A DNA stretch of 64,000 nt from Salmo trutta. Lineage: Eukaryota > Chordata > Actinopteri > Salmoniformes > Salmonidae. Position 1 is the stretch's first letter. Each line of letters begins with the position of its first letter. Below are positions 33,485-46,608 of this stretch, piece after piece. The notes under the pieces were generated by a model. The model saw only the letters and a program-made list of their open reading frames with translations. It ran no database searches and was not told the DNA's origin. The stretch is from assembly GCF_901001165.1 (NCBI RefSeq), contig NC_042967.1, forward strand, positions 10,194,108-10,258,107, read 5' to 3'. Made by a program: the position numbers and the translations under genes.

Positions 33485-36423
33485 CTTTATGGCTTTTCCT
33501 ACTTAAATAATGTGAGCCTTCTACTTCAAGGACACAGTAGGGGTCTCTCTTGAAACAAAGTGAATGTGAAGCTGCCCACAGGTAGGAAGAAGGAAGGGAA
33601 TGAGGGATGAGGAGAGGTGAGGGATGGTAAATAGCAGCTCTGTTGATGCCTAATCTGCCTACACAACACTGGCAGATGGGTTGGCTATGTTAAAGGGAGG
33701 GGGAGGCCGATGACAGAGGCCTACTCCTTGAAGTTTGCAGTTTGCTCAAAACCTGTTTATTAACCTTTAAGTGCATGTGAATTACACTATGTATGTGTGG
33801 GATACTGTTTTTCAACAGGAAACGCTCCTAAATAGCTGGAGTGCGTCTTTAAACACAGACAACTTACCCTAAACTTTACAGCAATCAAAATGTATGTCAA
33901 GACTCCAGAGCATTCAACACAGTATCTAAGGTTACCAGCATTTTCGTTTTTCATGTATTGAATAAAAACACATGTTCTTCCTTTTGTGGAATACAACTAA
34001 CTACTGGAAAAAGAAAGGAACTAAAGCTGAGGTAGGAGTGACTTCTTCCTCTCATTCAGATTGAGGACAGAAGTCTAGCCTATGAAGGATGCTGCTCAGA
34101 GAGACTTAGAACAATGGCGAAGAACAAAGCTCCAGTCAGAACTGTTCAGTTCCCAAAATACCCTTCACCCCAGCGGATAATGTCCCCCTGACTTCTCACA
34201 CCCACTCTGATATCACTGTGCTTTGCCATGTACACTAGAAACAAAATGGCACCAATGGACCAATCAATGGCCATCTTTTCCCTGTTTTACCGTCTTAAGC
34301 CTTCAGAAGACAAACGTTTCATTACCGCAGAATTAATCCTCTGTGATAACATCCTCCTCATGTTGGCTAATGCCCAAAGACGCATGCTATTTTGAAGAGG
34401 GCCACAGAGTAATCCCCAGTAGCCTTAGCGAGACGATGTCATTCACAGAGCCCTTGGGACATTGTTGACGGATGTCATAAAATGAAATCTGTTGAAAGCT
34501 ATTAGCATGCTAAAGGAGCAAGGCAGGGAGGGGCATGATCAGGAGTCCAATGTCAAAAATCAGGCAAAAGTATTTTTCTAGAATGTTCTATTTCAATTCC
34601 AAGTCCCCCATGACATGACATCACTCAAAGTGTAAATGTACAATGTGACAGAGTTATCCTGACCGACATCCAAGAACCGTACTGTATAGTACGCACCAGA
34701 GACACAGTTGAGCGGAGCCAAAGAATCAACCCCAAACAAAAAAATCCTCTATAAAGACACAAAAATTACATTGGGGGTAAGACCCCCCACCACCCCCCAC
34801 ACAAAAATCCAGGTTCTCAACACTAATAGCCAGCCTGTTGTGGCACAATGGTGACTGGATAGAGCCCTGTGTGGCGTACTGCCTAGTACCGGCAGATGTT
34901 TCAGGGGAGCAGTTGGATGGTTGGTTGGCAGGGACAGGAACATGGAACAGGGGTGTGTGTGTGGGTGCATGTGTGTGTGTGTGTGTATTTTTCAGGCAGG
35001 GGCCACTAATGAGCAGCTTTATCTGCACTCAGAGGGCTCTTTATGTGGACCTGTCTTCATTTGGCCCTGTTTAGGAAACCTTTTTTCCTTTTTTTAAGCA
35101 TCTCCCTTCCTCACATGTTGGAGATCTACACATAGCTGCCTGGTAATTGGACATGGTCCAGGGGGTTGACTTGCAGCAAAAAATAATAATACATTATTTG
35201 GTTTCATTGTTCATATTCACTAGTTAAAATAAAGTAGGATAGGTACCACTTTGGTTTAATGATCATTAACGGTTTACTATTTCCCCCTTTTTATTATTTA
35301 AATGGGTTCAAAGCCATAAATGAAGTGCTAATGTCCTAGTTCTGGAATCAACCATACAACACAGAATATTCAATACACAAAACACACTTTCACACTAACT
35401 GTGATGGTAAACCAGAATTTTAACAAAATGTATTCCATTTGCATCCATGCAGGTATGCCTTGCTTTGTTGTCCATACGGCACAATGCATTTTTGTTGATC
35501 AATAGGTAACATTATTGAAGTACAAGGCATCTGTTCAAAGCTTTGATACTAATGAGCAACAGGGAATCCTACGGAATTCCAGATGACATTTTTACCACAA
35601 AATTCCCTGTCGTCATGTAATTACTGTATATAAAATGGCATCCTTCTTCAAAAGGACTTTCCAGAGAAATCCTCATGTTAATCCCCAATGAAGATGGGGA
35701 TGTTCCACAGCCCTGACACACAAATTACCCAATACACCCTGCTTGCCATCCCTGCCCCAGAGATGGGCTAATCACTGACTAGCCTACATGATGCAACTCT
35801 GGCATGGAAAAAATAAATCAAAGTACGAAATTAATGAAAGGTACAGCTTTTATGTATTCTGTTTCATGTTAGCGCTGTGGCACTTTCATTTTGTTTCAAC
35901 GGGTGTTATGAGTATATTACTTTTATGTCAATATTTGAAAATACATGTATGATATTGAGATGTTGTTGAGGTGCGCTCCTCCTTTTGGGGGGCAGTTCCT
36001 TGTTTACAGTAAACTGCAGAAAGAAAGACGAGTTTGGTACAAAACGGAACTGTGAGGGAGTCGATGGCTAACCACTCCATTCTGTCCATGCTCGATGGGG
36101 ACCCACTTTTCAATGGATTTCTCATCAAAAAACTGCATGAGTGTACAAGAACTCCTCTGTCAAAGTATAAACAAACAATATGTTTTGGGTGAAGTTCCTG
36201 CATAAGATGCAGGCCAAATATAAATATAAATTGTTTACTTTATAAATCATTTGAGCTGTTCAACAAACTCAAATTCTCATAATCCGAGAGATCCACATGC
36301 TCTTTGTATAAGTACACAGACAACAAACTTTCCAGTGATGATAGCTTGGTGCTCTGTCTGGTTTCAAAGACAGAGAGACAACAGAGAAAGCCACTGTTTT
36401 TTAGTTTGTTTGTTCCAACGCTC
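33485..36423. other. Unassigned sequence with one (GT)n tract
   Basis: A GT-rich patch lies at about 34951-34988. No exon, RNA gene or transposon is recognised over nearly 3 kb and no open frame exceeds 100 codons. Confidence 0.4.
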
Positions 36424-36912
36424 ATTAATTCAGTCATTAATTCTTTCATCCAGTCATTCAGTCAGTCATTCAGTTAGTCGTTCAGTCAGTCAGTCATTCA
36501 GTCATTCATCCAGTCATTCAGTCATTCATTCAGTCAGTCAGTCAGTCATTCAGTCATTCATTCAGCCATTCAGTCAGTCAGTCAGTCAGTCATTCAGTTA
36601 GTCGTTCAGTTAGTCGTTCAGTCAGTCAGTCATTCAGTCATTCATCCAGTCATTCAGTCATTCATTCAGTCAGTCATTCAGCCATTCATTCAGCCATTCA
36701 GTCAGTCAGTCAGTCAGTCATTCAGTCCTTCAGTTATTCAGTCCTTCAGTTATTCAGTCAGTCATTGTCATTCATTTAATCAGTCATTCATTTAATCAGT
36801 CATTCATTTAATCAGTCATTCATTCAGCCATTCATTCAGTCAGTCAGTCAGTCAGTCAGTCAGTCTGTCAGTCATTCATTTAATTGTTCATTCATTCATT
36901 CATTTATTCAGT
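36424..36912 (+). repeat. (TCAG/TCAT)n tetranucleotide array, about 490 bp
   Basis: A long array of CAGT and CATT words with variants CCAG, GTTAGTCG and TTTAATCA. Longer blocks recur: GTTAGTCGTTCAGTCAGTCA at about 36474 and 36606, and three copies of TTCATTTAATCAGTCA at about 36771-36815, showing local higher-order duplication. Confidence 0.95.
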
Positions 36913-38330
36913 AAGTGTGGGCCATATGAGTCTCTCTCTCTCCAGAAAGTTGTTGGAATGAGCAGCCTCGCTCACAGTAATGTCATACAAATAAGTTATT
37001 TACAAGCAATTTTCATTCCAATTCAATTTGAAGCGAAACCTCAACCTGAATGCCTGACGTAGGTGGGAAAATCGAGAGGTTCAATTTGCAGTGATCAACT
37101 GAGTTGTGTGCACAAGAATGTATGTACACATTCTTCCTCAGTTGAGTGCACACGTGTGGATGGCCATTAATGGCTGTGTGCTATGCAGAAATGTCCCCGC
37201 AAGCCACATACAGTACCTGTGACATATGAGAAGATCTGGGACCTTGTCCTCACAATACGCATATACCTCATCTAGGGATCAACACACTTTTACATTTATG
37301 TCACAAAACTTTCTCAGGATTGTGATTGATTGATTTATTGGAGAAAATATGCAACGTGTTATATGCATATAACACGTTAAAGCAACGTGATCCCCAATGG
37401 AATACACACAATATGGACCAAGAAATCTACTATTTTGCAAGACCAATTGCGAATTGTTACTTACTTATAAGAAATATCAATAACAAAACAGGGTAAAAAT
37501 GTAATGACATGATAAAAGCTTGCATGAAAAAAATGCACAACTAAAATGAGATTTGGGATGAATCAAACATTTAATCTGCAAAAATATCTCCAACTCCATT
37601 GAGAGTTGAAGAAGTATATAAACTAAACACTAAAATGTTATGTTTTGTCAACCTTGAAAGTTGATAAGGACTGTAGCTGCCTTCTTAATTAAGCGAAGGA
37701 ATGCCAGCGCTGAACCATCTGTAAAAAAAAAAAAGTCATTTAACGAATCAAAGCACTTTGTCTGGAATGCCCTAACAATCTGTCAAATGTTTTCATTTAA
37801 AGAATTAAGGCTGTTATGATGATTAACCTCCTCTTGCAGGCATTTGATTTCCCATTCATGCAGGAAATGACATACCTAATCAGAATGTTATGTAACAGTA
37901 TTTAATAAAGAGATTGCTCTTTTCTTTTAAGCAGACTGGGGGAATATTTATGGTGCATACCTAATGGGAAAAGATGATGTAAAATGTTGAAAGTTCGTAA
38001 ACTATTAAAAAATAATAATATAAAGAATGATCAGAGAAGTCAAATTAAAGACAAAACAAAAACATGAACTTAAGACTATCAAATAATTACAAATAAAAGA
38101 TAACTAACATTGTTTGAATGTTTTTCAACTAAGTGGCTTTAAACCAAGCAGTGTAAGGGTGTAGGCTTTTTTCAGGGTGTGTCCATGGCGTAATCAATTT
38201 TTATGCATGGTGCATGTTCGAATGGCCAACACTGCCCATCTCAATGACAGCCCATTGTTCCTGAGCTTCTCACCCTCTCCTGCTTCTAAGACCACAGTGC
38301 ACGCTGGTTCAAATCCCATTTTGGAGCAAT

Positions 38331-38332
<2 letters not shown>
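36913..38332. other. Unassigned AT-rich sequence (one palindrome annotated separately)
   Basis: No exon or transposon recognised. Confidence 0.4.
37353..37378. repeat. Perfect 26-bp palindrome
   Basis: The 26 bp equal their own reverse complement, with AACGTGTTATAT on the left and ATATAACACGTT on the right of a GC centre. AGCAACGTGA repeats part of the left arm just downstream at about 37381. Confidence 0.95.

Positions 38333-38406
<74 letters not shown>
38333..38406 (+). repeat. (GT)37 microsatellite
   Basis: An uninterrupted 74-bp GT run, the purest dinucleotide tract in the window. Confidence 0.98.
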
Positions 38407-38408
<2 letters not shown>

Positions 38409-40475
38409 GGCCAATGTGAGGTTAATGGAAAGTGACAAACCCAGATAGCCTCTCCATTCCATCCCATTGTTGAGCGTGTCGCCACGACGACACAGTGCCT
38501 CCGAATTCCTTCTTCTCCTTTAACAAGGTCACGGTTACGTGCAGTCCCATCTCTCTAGCTCTCTTTTGGTTCTCTCTCTCTAGCCATCTCACAAAACTAT
38601 GTCAAACTTCAGCTCTTTTTGTCTCTTTCCATCTCTCGGTTTTATAATTATTAAAACCGTTTGATAACCCTGCCAGACACACCACGTCGCAACCTCCAAA
38701 TTCCCGATGAGCCGTTAGTGAACTCGCCCACAAACGAATAACAAAGTGATTAACAGGGGAATGTCATTATTTGGGGGAGTGAAGACTCGTGTACATCAAT
38801 GCTAAACGGCAGCGTTTATAGTTGGTCAAGTCAAAAGGTCTAGGTACAGAAGGTTTAGGGAACAGCATGGGGTGGCACTTTTAAATGTAGCCTACATCTG
38901 TGTGCGTTTGTGTTCTTCTCCCCTCATCACTTTTAATTCTGATTAAAAATGGGCCTGTAATGAAGCATGAATGGACTAATTGGGGCTGTCAGCAAGGCAG
39001 AAGGAGACAAAGTACTTGACATTTGGAACAAGCTATGAAGGGATGACATTGTCAGACTACACTGTGTTAAAAATGTAGTGTGGTGGGAAAATGGTTGGAA
39101 AGTTAATGTTTCACTGAACTGTAAGAAACGTATGGCAAATGTACTGCTATTCAAAGACAAAGAAAGTCAGACATGGCAGAAAGTGATGGTTTAAGGAATT
39201 ATTGATGCTGAAACAGTTAAAAAATGTTAAGTTAACAAGCTCTTAACATTTGTATTTTTTGTCACTGAAAGAGCCATTTTGTCACCAAAAGTACCACTAC
39301 CCCAGTTACCAGTTTGGAAACAAACTCCCAACAATTCAACATATTAATCATCACTAAGTTCAAACACTTCATTACTGTCAGTCATTATGAACGTCAATTA
39401 GGGCCTTTAAAAACAAACGGCTCAATGGAGAAGAAAAAATAAATGACATCAGAAAGTGAAAAAGGCTGTTGTGTGAAAGTCTCTTGTCATCACTCAAAGG
39501 ACTTGGCTTTGCTCCTTTAAGACAAACTCAATCACAATACAGGGAGAGGGATACCTAGTCAGTTGTCCAACTGAATGAATTCAACTGAAATGTGTCTTCC
39601 GCATTTAACCCAACCCCTCTGACTCAGGTTACTACATTTAATAAAAGCTCAAATATTCAGTACCTGACTACAATTTCTCTGGCTATGAGCACAGGGCCTG
39701 TCACATTTGCATTATGTCGTATTGCTTTTATCTTAAAGATGGAATCTGCATTAGGGGAAACAGAGCCACTGTGCTCCACCACCAGTTTAGGTTTTGGAGA
39801 GAAGACTGGCAGCATAGTAAAAAAAAAAAGAAGCATTACAGTTAACAATGTACAGTGAAATGTTTACCTGCATAGGCATTTGAGCACTTTGAATTAGCAA
39901 GGCGATAATGCAGACACGGCAGCATGTTGATTGTTAGAACTCCACCATGTGTATCTTTAGAGAGAGTCAGAACTCATTTTCATTCATGACCTTTTAAGAA
40001 GGTATACAAATGTACATTCTATATACTCAGACATCTTATACTATACTATTATTGTATTATCTTTCTGGACCATTGTGAAGGGTGGTAAGTTCACAAAAAA
40101 AATATAAGAAAAGGGCATACGTAAAATGGCAGCTAATGTCATTATTATGCAAATCAAGCTAAACTATTTATTTTTGTCCAATATTACAAATATAAAACAT
40201 TCACAATCAAATGGCTTTTATTTTGCCATTGAAGAGAGATTTTCTCACAATAACAAATGCCTTCAAGGTCCTACTGATCAAACCAAGCAATTAAATAATT
40301 CAAAAGGCCATCTCTACATTCAGGTATAATAGGGTATTAATCAAGTGGATCATTTAGTTGCTCTTTAGTTTAAATTGCATTAGGTAAAGACAACTCAGCA
40401 GGGTGTGTAAAATATACTGTAAGAGACTCAGATGGAACGTATATACAGGGACCGGAGTCATTAACCCAGAGCCTA
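38407..40475. other. Unassigned sequence
   Basis: No gene or repeat recognised. Short AT-rich and A-run patches only. Confidence 0.4.
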
Positions 40476-40647
40476 AGGCTACGTTTACACAGGCAGCCCA
40501 ATTCTGATATTGTTTTCACTCTTTGGTCTTTTGACCAATCAAATCCACTCTGAAAAAGATCTGATGTGAAAAGATCTGATGTGATTGGTCAAAAGACAAA
40601 TTAGTGAAAAAAAGATCAGAATTGGGCTGCCTGTGTAAACGCAGCCT
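40476..40647. mobile_element. 172-bp fold-back MITE
   Basis: The left arm AGGCTACGTTTACACAGGCA and the right arm's complement AGGCTGCGTTTACACAGGCA pair with one mismatch over the first 33 bp. Pairing continues through CCCAATTCTGAT and TCTTTTGACCAATCA, covering almost the whole element. The centre carries a direct repeat of AAAAGATCTGATGTG. I recognise it as a common salmonid palindromic element. It encodes no protein. Confidence 0.85.
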
Positions 40648-42792
40648 AAGTAGCAACAATCTGGCACGTTATGCTTCTGAAAAATCTATTCTCTAAATGT
40701 TTGATTATTTGTGTCCTTGCATGTAAAGCCATGAAAAAATACACATAACGTATCTTTCACAAAGTCCCCTCTCCGCTACGGAAAAAGTGATCGCATGAAA
40801 TAAAAGAGAGAAGAAAAAAGGAAAAAAACATAAAGTGGAACATAGGTAGAAGCAGCTAAAAGAGACACGCTTGTTGCTACTGTTGATAATGACACAGTCT
40901 GGGGCTAACGGCTAATGTAGATAATACCCGTGAATGGCACCGCGTGGAATAATGGAGTGTGGAACAGGTTCATCAGACACTCCGGGAGGAAGAAGAAGAA
41001 AAAAAGACCCTTGAATTCAGAAGACAAATTACAATTGTTATTTGTCACAGGTGGCTGGTAAGATACAGACGCCAAAGAACACAGATTAGGATCTGATTTG
41101 CTTAATGAACTGCACCCACTGAATAATTTGGATGGAAATGTAAAGCACGGAAAAGTTATCAAAGCACGACATGAATCAGATCAAATGAATCCGAGCTCTC
41201 TTTGGTTGCCGTACACTGTGATTTGAGGCAAGATTGGGTACAAGCCAAATAAAGGATTTCAATGAACACAAGGTAATGAGCGCCATTAAGTGAAATGTGC
41301 ACCAGAGATGCAGATCTTTTAAAAGAAACATTAGGGAATAAAAAAAAGGAAAACGTGGAACAAAAAGACATGGAAATTATTTTTAAAAAAGGTGATAAAC
41401 TATTAAGATTAAGTTGATAAAAAGCTTGGCATACTCACAGTGTCACAACTTTGGAAGAAGGTAAACTACAGCAGGTTTTCCCTTTCTCCAGCAGTTTGTT
41501 GGCATTCAATCTATAAAAAATAAACTGCAATTAAACCCACACCCTAAATATAAACAAACTAATTAAAATATCTTATATCGCACACCCAAACTATATTGTT
41601 TTGCATTGTTGCGAAATAACAAATATTTGAAGATGGGTCTGGACTGGCCAGTGGAAGTAAGGAAAGCTAACAACATAACTTATTCAGGGAGTTTATTGGT
41701 CAGTTAATTATTGATATCCCAATTAAGGGGAAGTAGAGAGTCTTGGGTACTATGTGGTACTTTACCAGTGCGGCTTTTTGTAAGTGCAGACACAGCCATG
41801 TGAAATGGAATGGAAATGGGAAAGGCGCCTTCCAGAACTTTCTTTGTACCAAGCATAAAATTCCTTGTCAGTTAAATTGACCATTACAGCCACGGATCTA
41901 CCCATCAGCTGGACTCGAATCCTTTGCGGAGGTGCTTACATCATGTCAAGAGTGACCCTTCATTCACCTTTCACCCAAAATAATAGACTTGGAGGAAATG
42001 CAAATCTGTCCAATTATTTGATGGGCATAATTATCTGTATATTTTTGTCATGATAATAGGAAAAGTTCATCCCAGGATTGCAAAAATGAACTTCTACAAT
42101 GCTCAATGTAAAAGTAAAATTTGTAAAAGCAATAAAAACTGCATAAAAACTCCCAACAACAACGAAGTACTACTCTACTCCTCTAGACCAGGGACGTAAA
42201 CCATAATAATGGCCTTATAATAATAATTTGAATGACAATCCTTCCAGTGAGGTCTAACTGTCCTTCAGCTTCTTTCTCATCAGACCATGAGGGACATGGA
42301 GGTGTCTGAGAGCTGAACCCAAAGGCACAGTCTGACAAGGCTAAGGAAAGAAACGTTGTCAGTTAGAAAAAGTCCAGGCTGAACCTGAGGCATTTTGAAA
42401 GGAGAGAGGTTTAAATAAGGACAGCAAGGTCTCAGTCTCAGAATAACATTCACAAGAAGAAAAATGACCTCATTATCTTATCTAAACTTCATCAACTCCC
42501 AACAAAACATATGATCTGGTTCTCAGGATATTGCTAATGAACTGAGCAGGATGCCAAACTAAGCAGATATCACTATGTCCAAGGAGACACTTTGATTGCC
42601 GCCCAATAGCAACATTAAATCAGGAAAAACCTGATTGGGAAAATAAGGTTGCTTCTGCATCCACAAATGCATTCAGGCCAATATGTCGAGACTGCAAAAC
42701 TGAATGGCAGTTAAAAACAGAAAAATATTTTAAAAAATTACCACAAATATGTAGCGACTACATAACATAATATGTGACATATTATGTAAAAA
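40648..42792. other. Unassigned sequence, repeat-poor
   Basis: About 2.1 kb without recognised repeats. The part at about 41030-41340 is evenly composed and could be a conserved non-coding element, but only a multi-species alignment can tell. A small inverted pair (ACATAATATG/CATATTATGT) lies at about 42764-42786, just before LINE copy B. Confidence 0.35.
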
Positions 42793-43129
42793 ATGTAAAA
42801 TGGCACCGGAGAAGAAGGCTGACGTTCTACGTGTCCCCGACCGATTGTGTTTTTTTGTTTGTTTATTTGTAACTTATTTTTTTAACTTATTTTGTACATA
42901 ATGTTGCCGCTACCGTCTTTTATGACTGAAAATAACTTCTGGACATTAGGACTGTGATTACTCACCACAGACTGGCAGAATCCTTTTTGTCCTTTAACAA
43001 GTCTGACGAGCCCGACGCGAACGATCTACTGCTTTCTCTGGAACAGGCCCAGATCCCCGTGATTTGCGTGAAGAGGAGGTGGAGAAAAAGGGGCCAGAGA
43101 GCGGGCTTCTTCCTGAGAATTTGAAGGCG

Positions 43130-43730
43130 ATCTAATAAACTCCCACATCCTTCCATTCTGCTAGCAAACGTGCAATCTTTGGAGAATAAAATGTATGACC
43201 TACGCGGAAAATTAAACTACCAACGGGACATTCAAAACTGTAGTATCTTATGCTTCACAGAGTTGTGGCTGAACGACGACACTATCAACATACACCGGCA
43301 GGATAGAACAGTGGCAGGATAGAACAGTGGCGTCTGGTAAGACAAGGAGCTGTAGACCCACACTATCTACCTGGAGAGTTTTCATCTGTATTTTTTGTAG
43401 CTGTTTTACATACCACCACAGACTGAGGCTGGCACTAAGACAGCATTGAATGAGCTGTATTCCGCCATAAGCAAACAAGAAAATGCTCACCAGAGGCTGC
43501 GCTCCTAGTAGCCGGGGACTTTAATGCAGGGAAACTTAAATCCGTTTTACCAAATTTCTATCAGCATGTTAAACGTGCAACCAGATGGAAAAAACTCTGG
43601 ACCCCCTTTACTCCACACACAGAGATGCATACAAAGCTCTCCCTCGCCTTCCATTTGGCAAATCTGATCATAATTCTATCCTCCTGATTCCTGCTTACAA
43701 GCAAACATTAAACCAGGAAGCACCAGTGAC
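43130..43730 (+). pseudogene. LINE APE-type endonuclease remnant (copy B)
   Basis: In three frames, the ordered landmarks of an apurinic-like endonuclease can be read: LLANVQSLENKM (metal-binding N region, from about 43162), LCFTELWLND (catalytic E, about 43249-43280), LLVAGDFNAG (GDFN, about 43502-43531) and GKSDHNSILLIPAY (terminal SDH, about 43660-43700). This domain nicks target DNA to prime reverse transcription. The reading is broken by a 17-bp tandem duplication (GCAGGATAGAACAGTGG, about 43299-43332) and by missing sequence between the E and GDFN motifs. All the landmark residues I looked for survive even though the frame does not. Confidence 0.75.
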
Positions 43731-43884
43731 TAGATCAATAAAAAAAGTGGTCATATGAAGAAGATGCTAAGCTACAGGAATGTTTTGCTAGCACAGACTG
43801 GAATATGTTCCGGGATTATTCTAATGGCATTGAGGAGTACACCACATCAATCACTGGCTTCATCTTGATGACGTCGTCCCCACG

Positions 43885-45624
43885 GTGACCGTACGTACAT
43901 ACCCCAACCAGAAGCCATGGATTACAGGCAACATCTGCACTGAGCTAAAGGGTAGAGATGCCGCTTTCAAGGAGCAGGACTCTAACCTAGACGCTTATAA
44001 GAAATCCCGCTATGCCCTCCGACGAACCATCAAACAGGCAAGCGTCAATACAGGACTAAGATTGAATCGTACTACACTGGCTACGACGCTCGTCGGATGT
44101 GGCAGGGCTTGCAAACTATTACGGACTATAAAGGGGAAGCACAGCCTCGAGCTGCCCAGTGACACGAGCCTACCAGACGAGCTAAATAACTTTTATGCTC
44201 GCTTTGAGGAAAGCAACACTGAATCATGCATGAGAGCATCAGCTGTTCCGGATGACTGTGTGATCACGCTCTCCGTAGACGATGTGAGTAAGACCTTTAA
44301 ACAGGTCAACATTCACAGGGTCACAGGGCCAGACGAATTACCAGAATGTGTACTCTGAGCATGCGCTGACCAACTGGCAAGTGTCTTCACTGACATGTTC
44401 AACCTGTCCCTGACTGAGACTGTAATAGCAACATGTTTCAAGCAGACCACCGTAGTCCCCGTGCCCAAGAACACTAAAGTAACCTGCCTAAATGACTATC
44501 GACCCATAGCACTCACGTCTATAGCCATGAGTGCTTTGAAAGGCTGGTCATGGCTCACATCAACACAATTATCCCAGAAACCCTAGACCCACTCCAATTT
44601 GCATACCGCCCAAACAGATCCACAGATGATGCAATCTCTATTGCACTCCACACTGCCCTTTTCCACCTGGACAAAAGGAACACATACGTGAGAAGGCTAT
44701 TCAATAATTACAGCTCAGCGTTCAACACCATAGTGCCCTCAATGCTCAAACACTAAGCTAAGGACCCTGGGACTAAACACCTCCCTCTGCAACTGGATCC
44801 TGGACTTCCTGACGGTAGGTAAGAAAACATCTGCCACGCTGATCCTCAACACTGGAGCCACTCAGGGGTGCGTGCTCAGTCCCCTCTTGTACTCACTGTT
44901 CACCCATGACTGCATGGTCAAGCACGACTCCAACACCATCATTAAGTTTGCCGATGACACAACAGTAGTAGGCCTGATCCCCAACAACAATGAGACAACC
45001 TATAGGGAGGAGGTCAGAGACCTGGCAGTGTGGTGCCAGGATAACAACCTCTCCCTCAACGTGATCAATGCAAAGGAGATGATTGTGGACTACAGAAAAC
45101 GAAAGACCGAGCATGCCCCCATGCTCATCGACGGGGCTGCAGTGGAGCAGGTTGAAAGCTTCAAGTTCCTTCGTGTCCACATCACCAACAAACTAACATG
45201 GTCCAAGCACACCAAGACAGTTGTGAAGAGTGCAAGACAAAATCGATTTCCCCTCAGGAGACTGAAAAGATTTGTCATGTGTCCTCAGGTCCTCAAACAG
45301 TTCTACAACTGCACCATCGAGAGCATCCTGACTGGTTCCATCACCGCCTGGTATGGCAACTGCTCGGCCTCCGACCGTAAGGCACTACAGAGGGTAGTGT
45401 GTACGGCCCAGTACGTCAATGGGGCCAAACTTCCTGCCATCCAGGACCTCTATACCAAGCGGTGCCAGGGGAAGGCCCGAACAACTGCCAAAAACTCCAG
45501 CCACCCTAGTCATAGACTGTTCTCTCTGCTACCACACAGCAAGCGGTACCAGAGCGCCAAGTCTAGGTTCAAGAGGCTTCTAAACAGCTTCTACCCCCAA
45601 GCCATAAGACTCCTGAACATCTAA
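43885..45624 (+). pseudogene. LINE reverse transcriptase ORF remnant (copy B)
   Basis: The linker and RT are spread over four open pieces: 43885-44358 (157 codons, linker with TYPNQKPWITGNI), 44395-44586 (fingers, PVPKNTKVTCLNDYRPIALT), 44550-44756 (DPLQFAYRPNRSTDDAI and motif A, written FNNYSSAFNTI with N for D) and 44872-45624 (250 codons). The last piece follows motif B, which reads ATQGCVLSPLLYSL across its start, and holds motif C (IIKFADDTT) and the C-terminal block ending NSFYPQAIRLLNI. A TGA after VTGPDELPECVL and frameshifts near 44560 and 44750 disable it. Copy A shares the same motif A change, so both may descend from one mutated source or from independent decay. Confidence 0.85.
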
Positions 45625-45993
45625 TCAAATGGCTACCCAGACTATTTGCATTGCCCCCTACCCCCCCTTCTTCTACACTGCTGCTACCTATGATTATCAT
45701 CCATGCATAGTCACTTTAATAACTCAACCTACATGTACATATTACCTCAACTAACCGGTGCCCCCGCACATTGACTCTGTACTGGACCCCCTTTGTATAT
45801 AGTCTTGCTATTGTTATTTTACTGCTGCTCTTTAATTACTTGTTACTTTTATTTCTTATTCTTATCCATATTTTTTAAAACTGCATTGTTGGTTAGGGGC
45901 TCATAAGTAACCATTTCACTGTAAGGTCTACACCTGTTGTATTTGGTGCATGTGACTAACACAATTTGATTTGATTCGATTTGACATGTAAAA

Positions 45994-46401
45994 AGTCAGG
46001 AAGTGAACCAAAGCTCGACAGAATCAATCCATATAAAGTGTACAGGTTAATTGACCATGGTGACTAACTGAAAAAAGACTGATCTAACTGGTTTAGCGTC
46101 TGGATTTACACTGCTACGCTGCCTAAATGACAAAGATGGAAAATGGAGTAGTCCTGTGGACGCGGTTGGGCCAACATCAATAATACATGCCAAATTAAGC
46201 ACAGAGGCATGGTTATTCAAACAAAGGTCAACGGGAGCTGCTAATGATTTTTTGATGACGTCTTGAAAGGATCCCATTTGCTTTTTCTCTCAGGCGTTAT
46301 AGCCGCAGACAGATGACTCAATACAATAACTAGAAATACACAGAAAAGTCAAGAAATATCCCGTTGTTTTGAGTGATGTACAGTTACTGGTAATTAAATG
46401 T
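45994..46401. other. Unassigned sequence
   Basis: Nothing recognised. Confidence 0.4.
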
Positions 46402-46608
46402 GAGCACGTTGAATCAATGTGGAAAACGAGTTGCATCAATGTAGACGAATTTCAGGATTTCTTTGTTCTTTTTTTTAACCCAACTTTGAACCTAAATCCA
46501 ATGACATGGTTCACATTTATGTTGATTTCAGGTCAAATTCAAATTAGTTGACAACTCAATCAAACATGTATCAAAACTAGAAATTAAAATGACGTCTGTG
46601 CCCAGTGG
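46402..46608 (+). mobile_element. Partial non-autonomous DNA transposon
   Basis: ACGTTGAATCAATGTGGAAA, CCCAACTTTGAACCTAAATC, TTGATTTCAGGTCAAATTC and TAGTTGACAACTCAA, with the terminus TGACGTCTGTGCCCAGTGG, match a dispersed fish element I recognise. The left terminus (expected complement CCACTGGGCACAGAC) is missing, so the copy is truncated. Confidence 0.6.

Larger units (their letters stand above)
42793..45993 (+). mobile_element. LINE copy B, near full length, with 8-bp target duplication
   Basis: The element runs from TGGCACCGGAGAAGAAGG at 42801 to a TTTGATTTGATTCGATTTGA tail at about 45984, some 3.2 kb. It is bracketed by ATGTAAAA at 42793-42800 and 45986-45993, which I read as the target-site duplication. 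Order: short 5' leader, APE-type endonuclease (about 43135-43720), linker, reverse transcriptase (about 44400-45300), C-terminal region to 45624, and 3' UTR. Several frameshifts and stops make it inactive. The APE plus FADD-type RT layout fits the CR1/L2/Rex1 part of the LINE tree. Confidence 0.85.
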
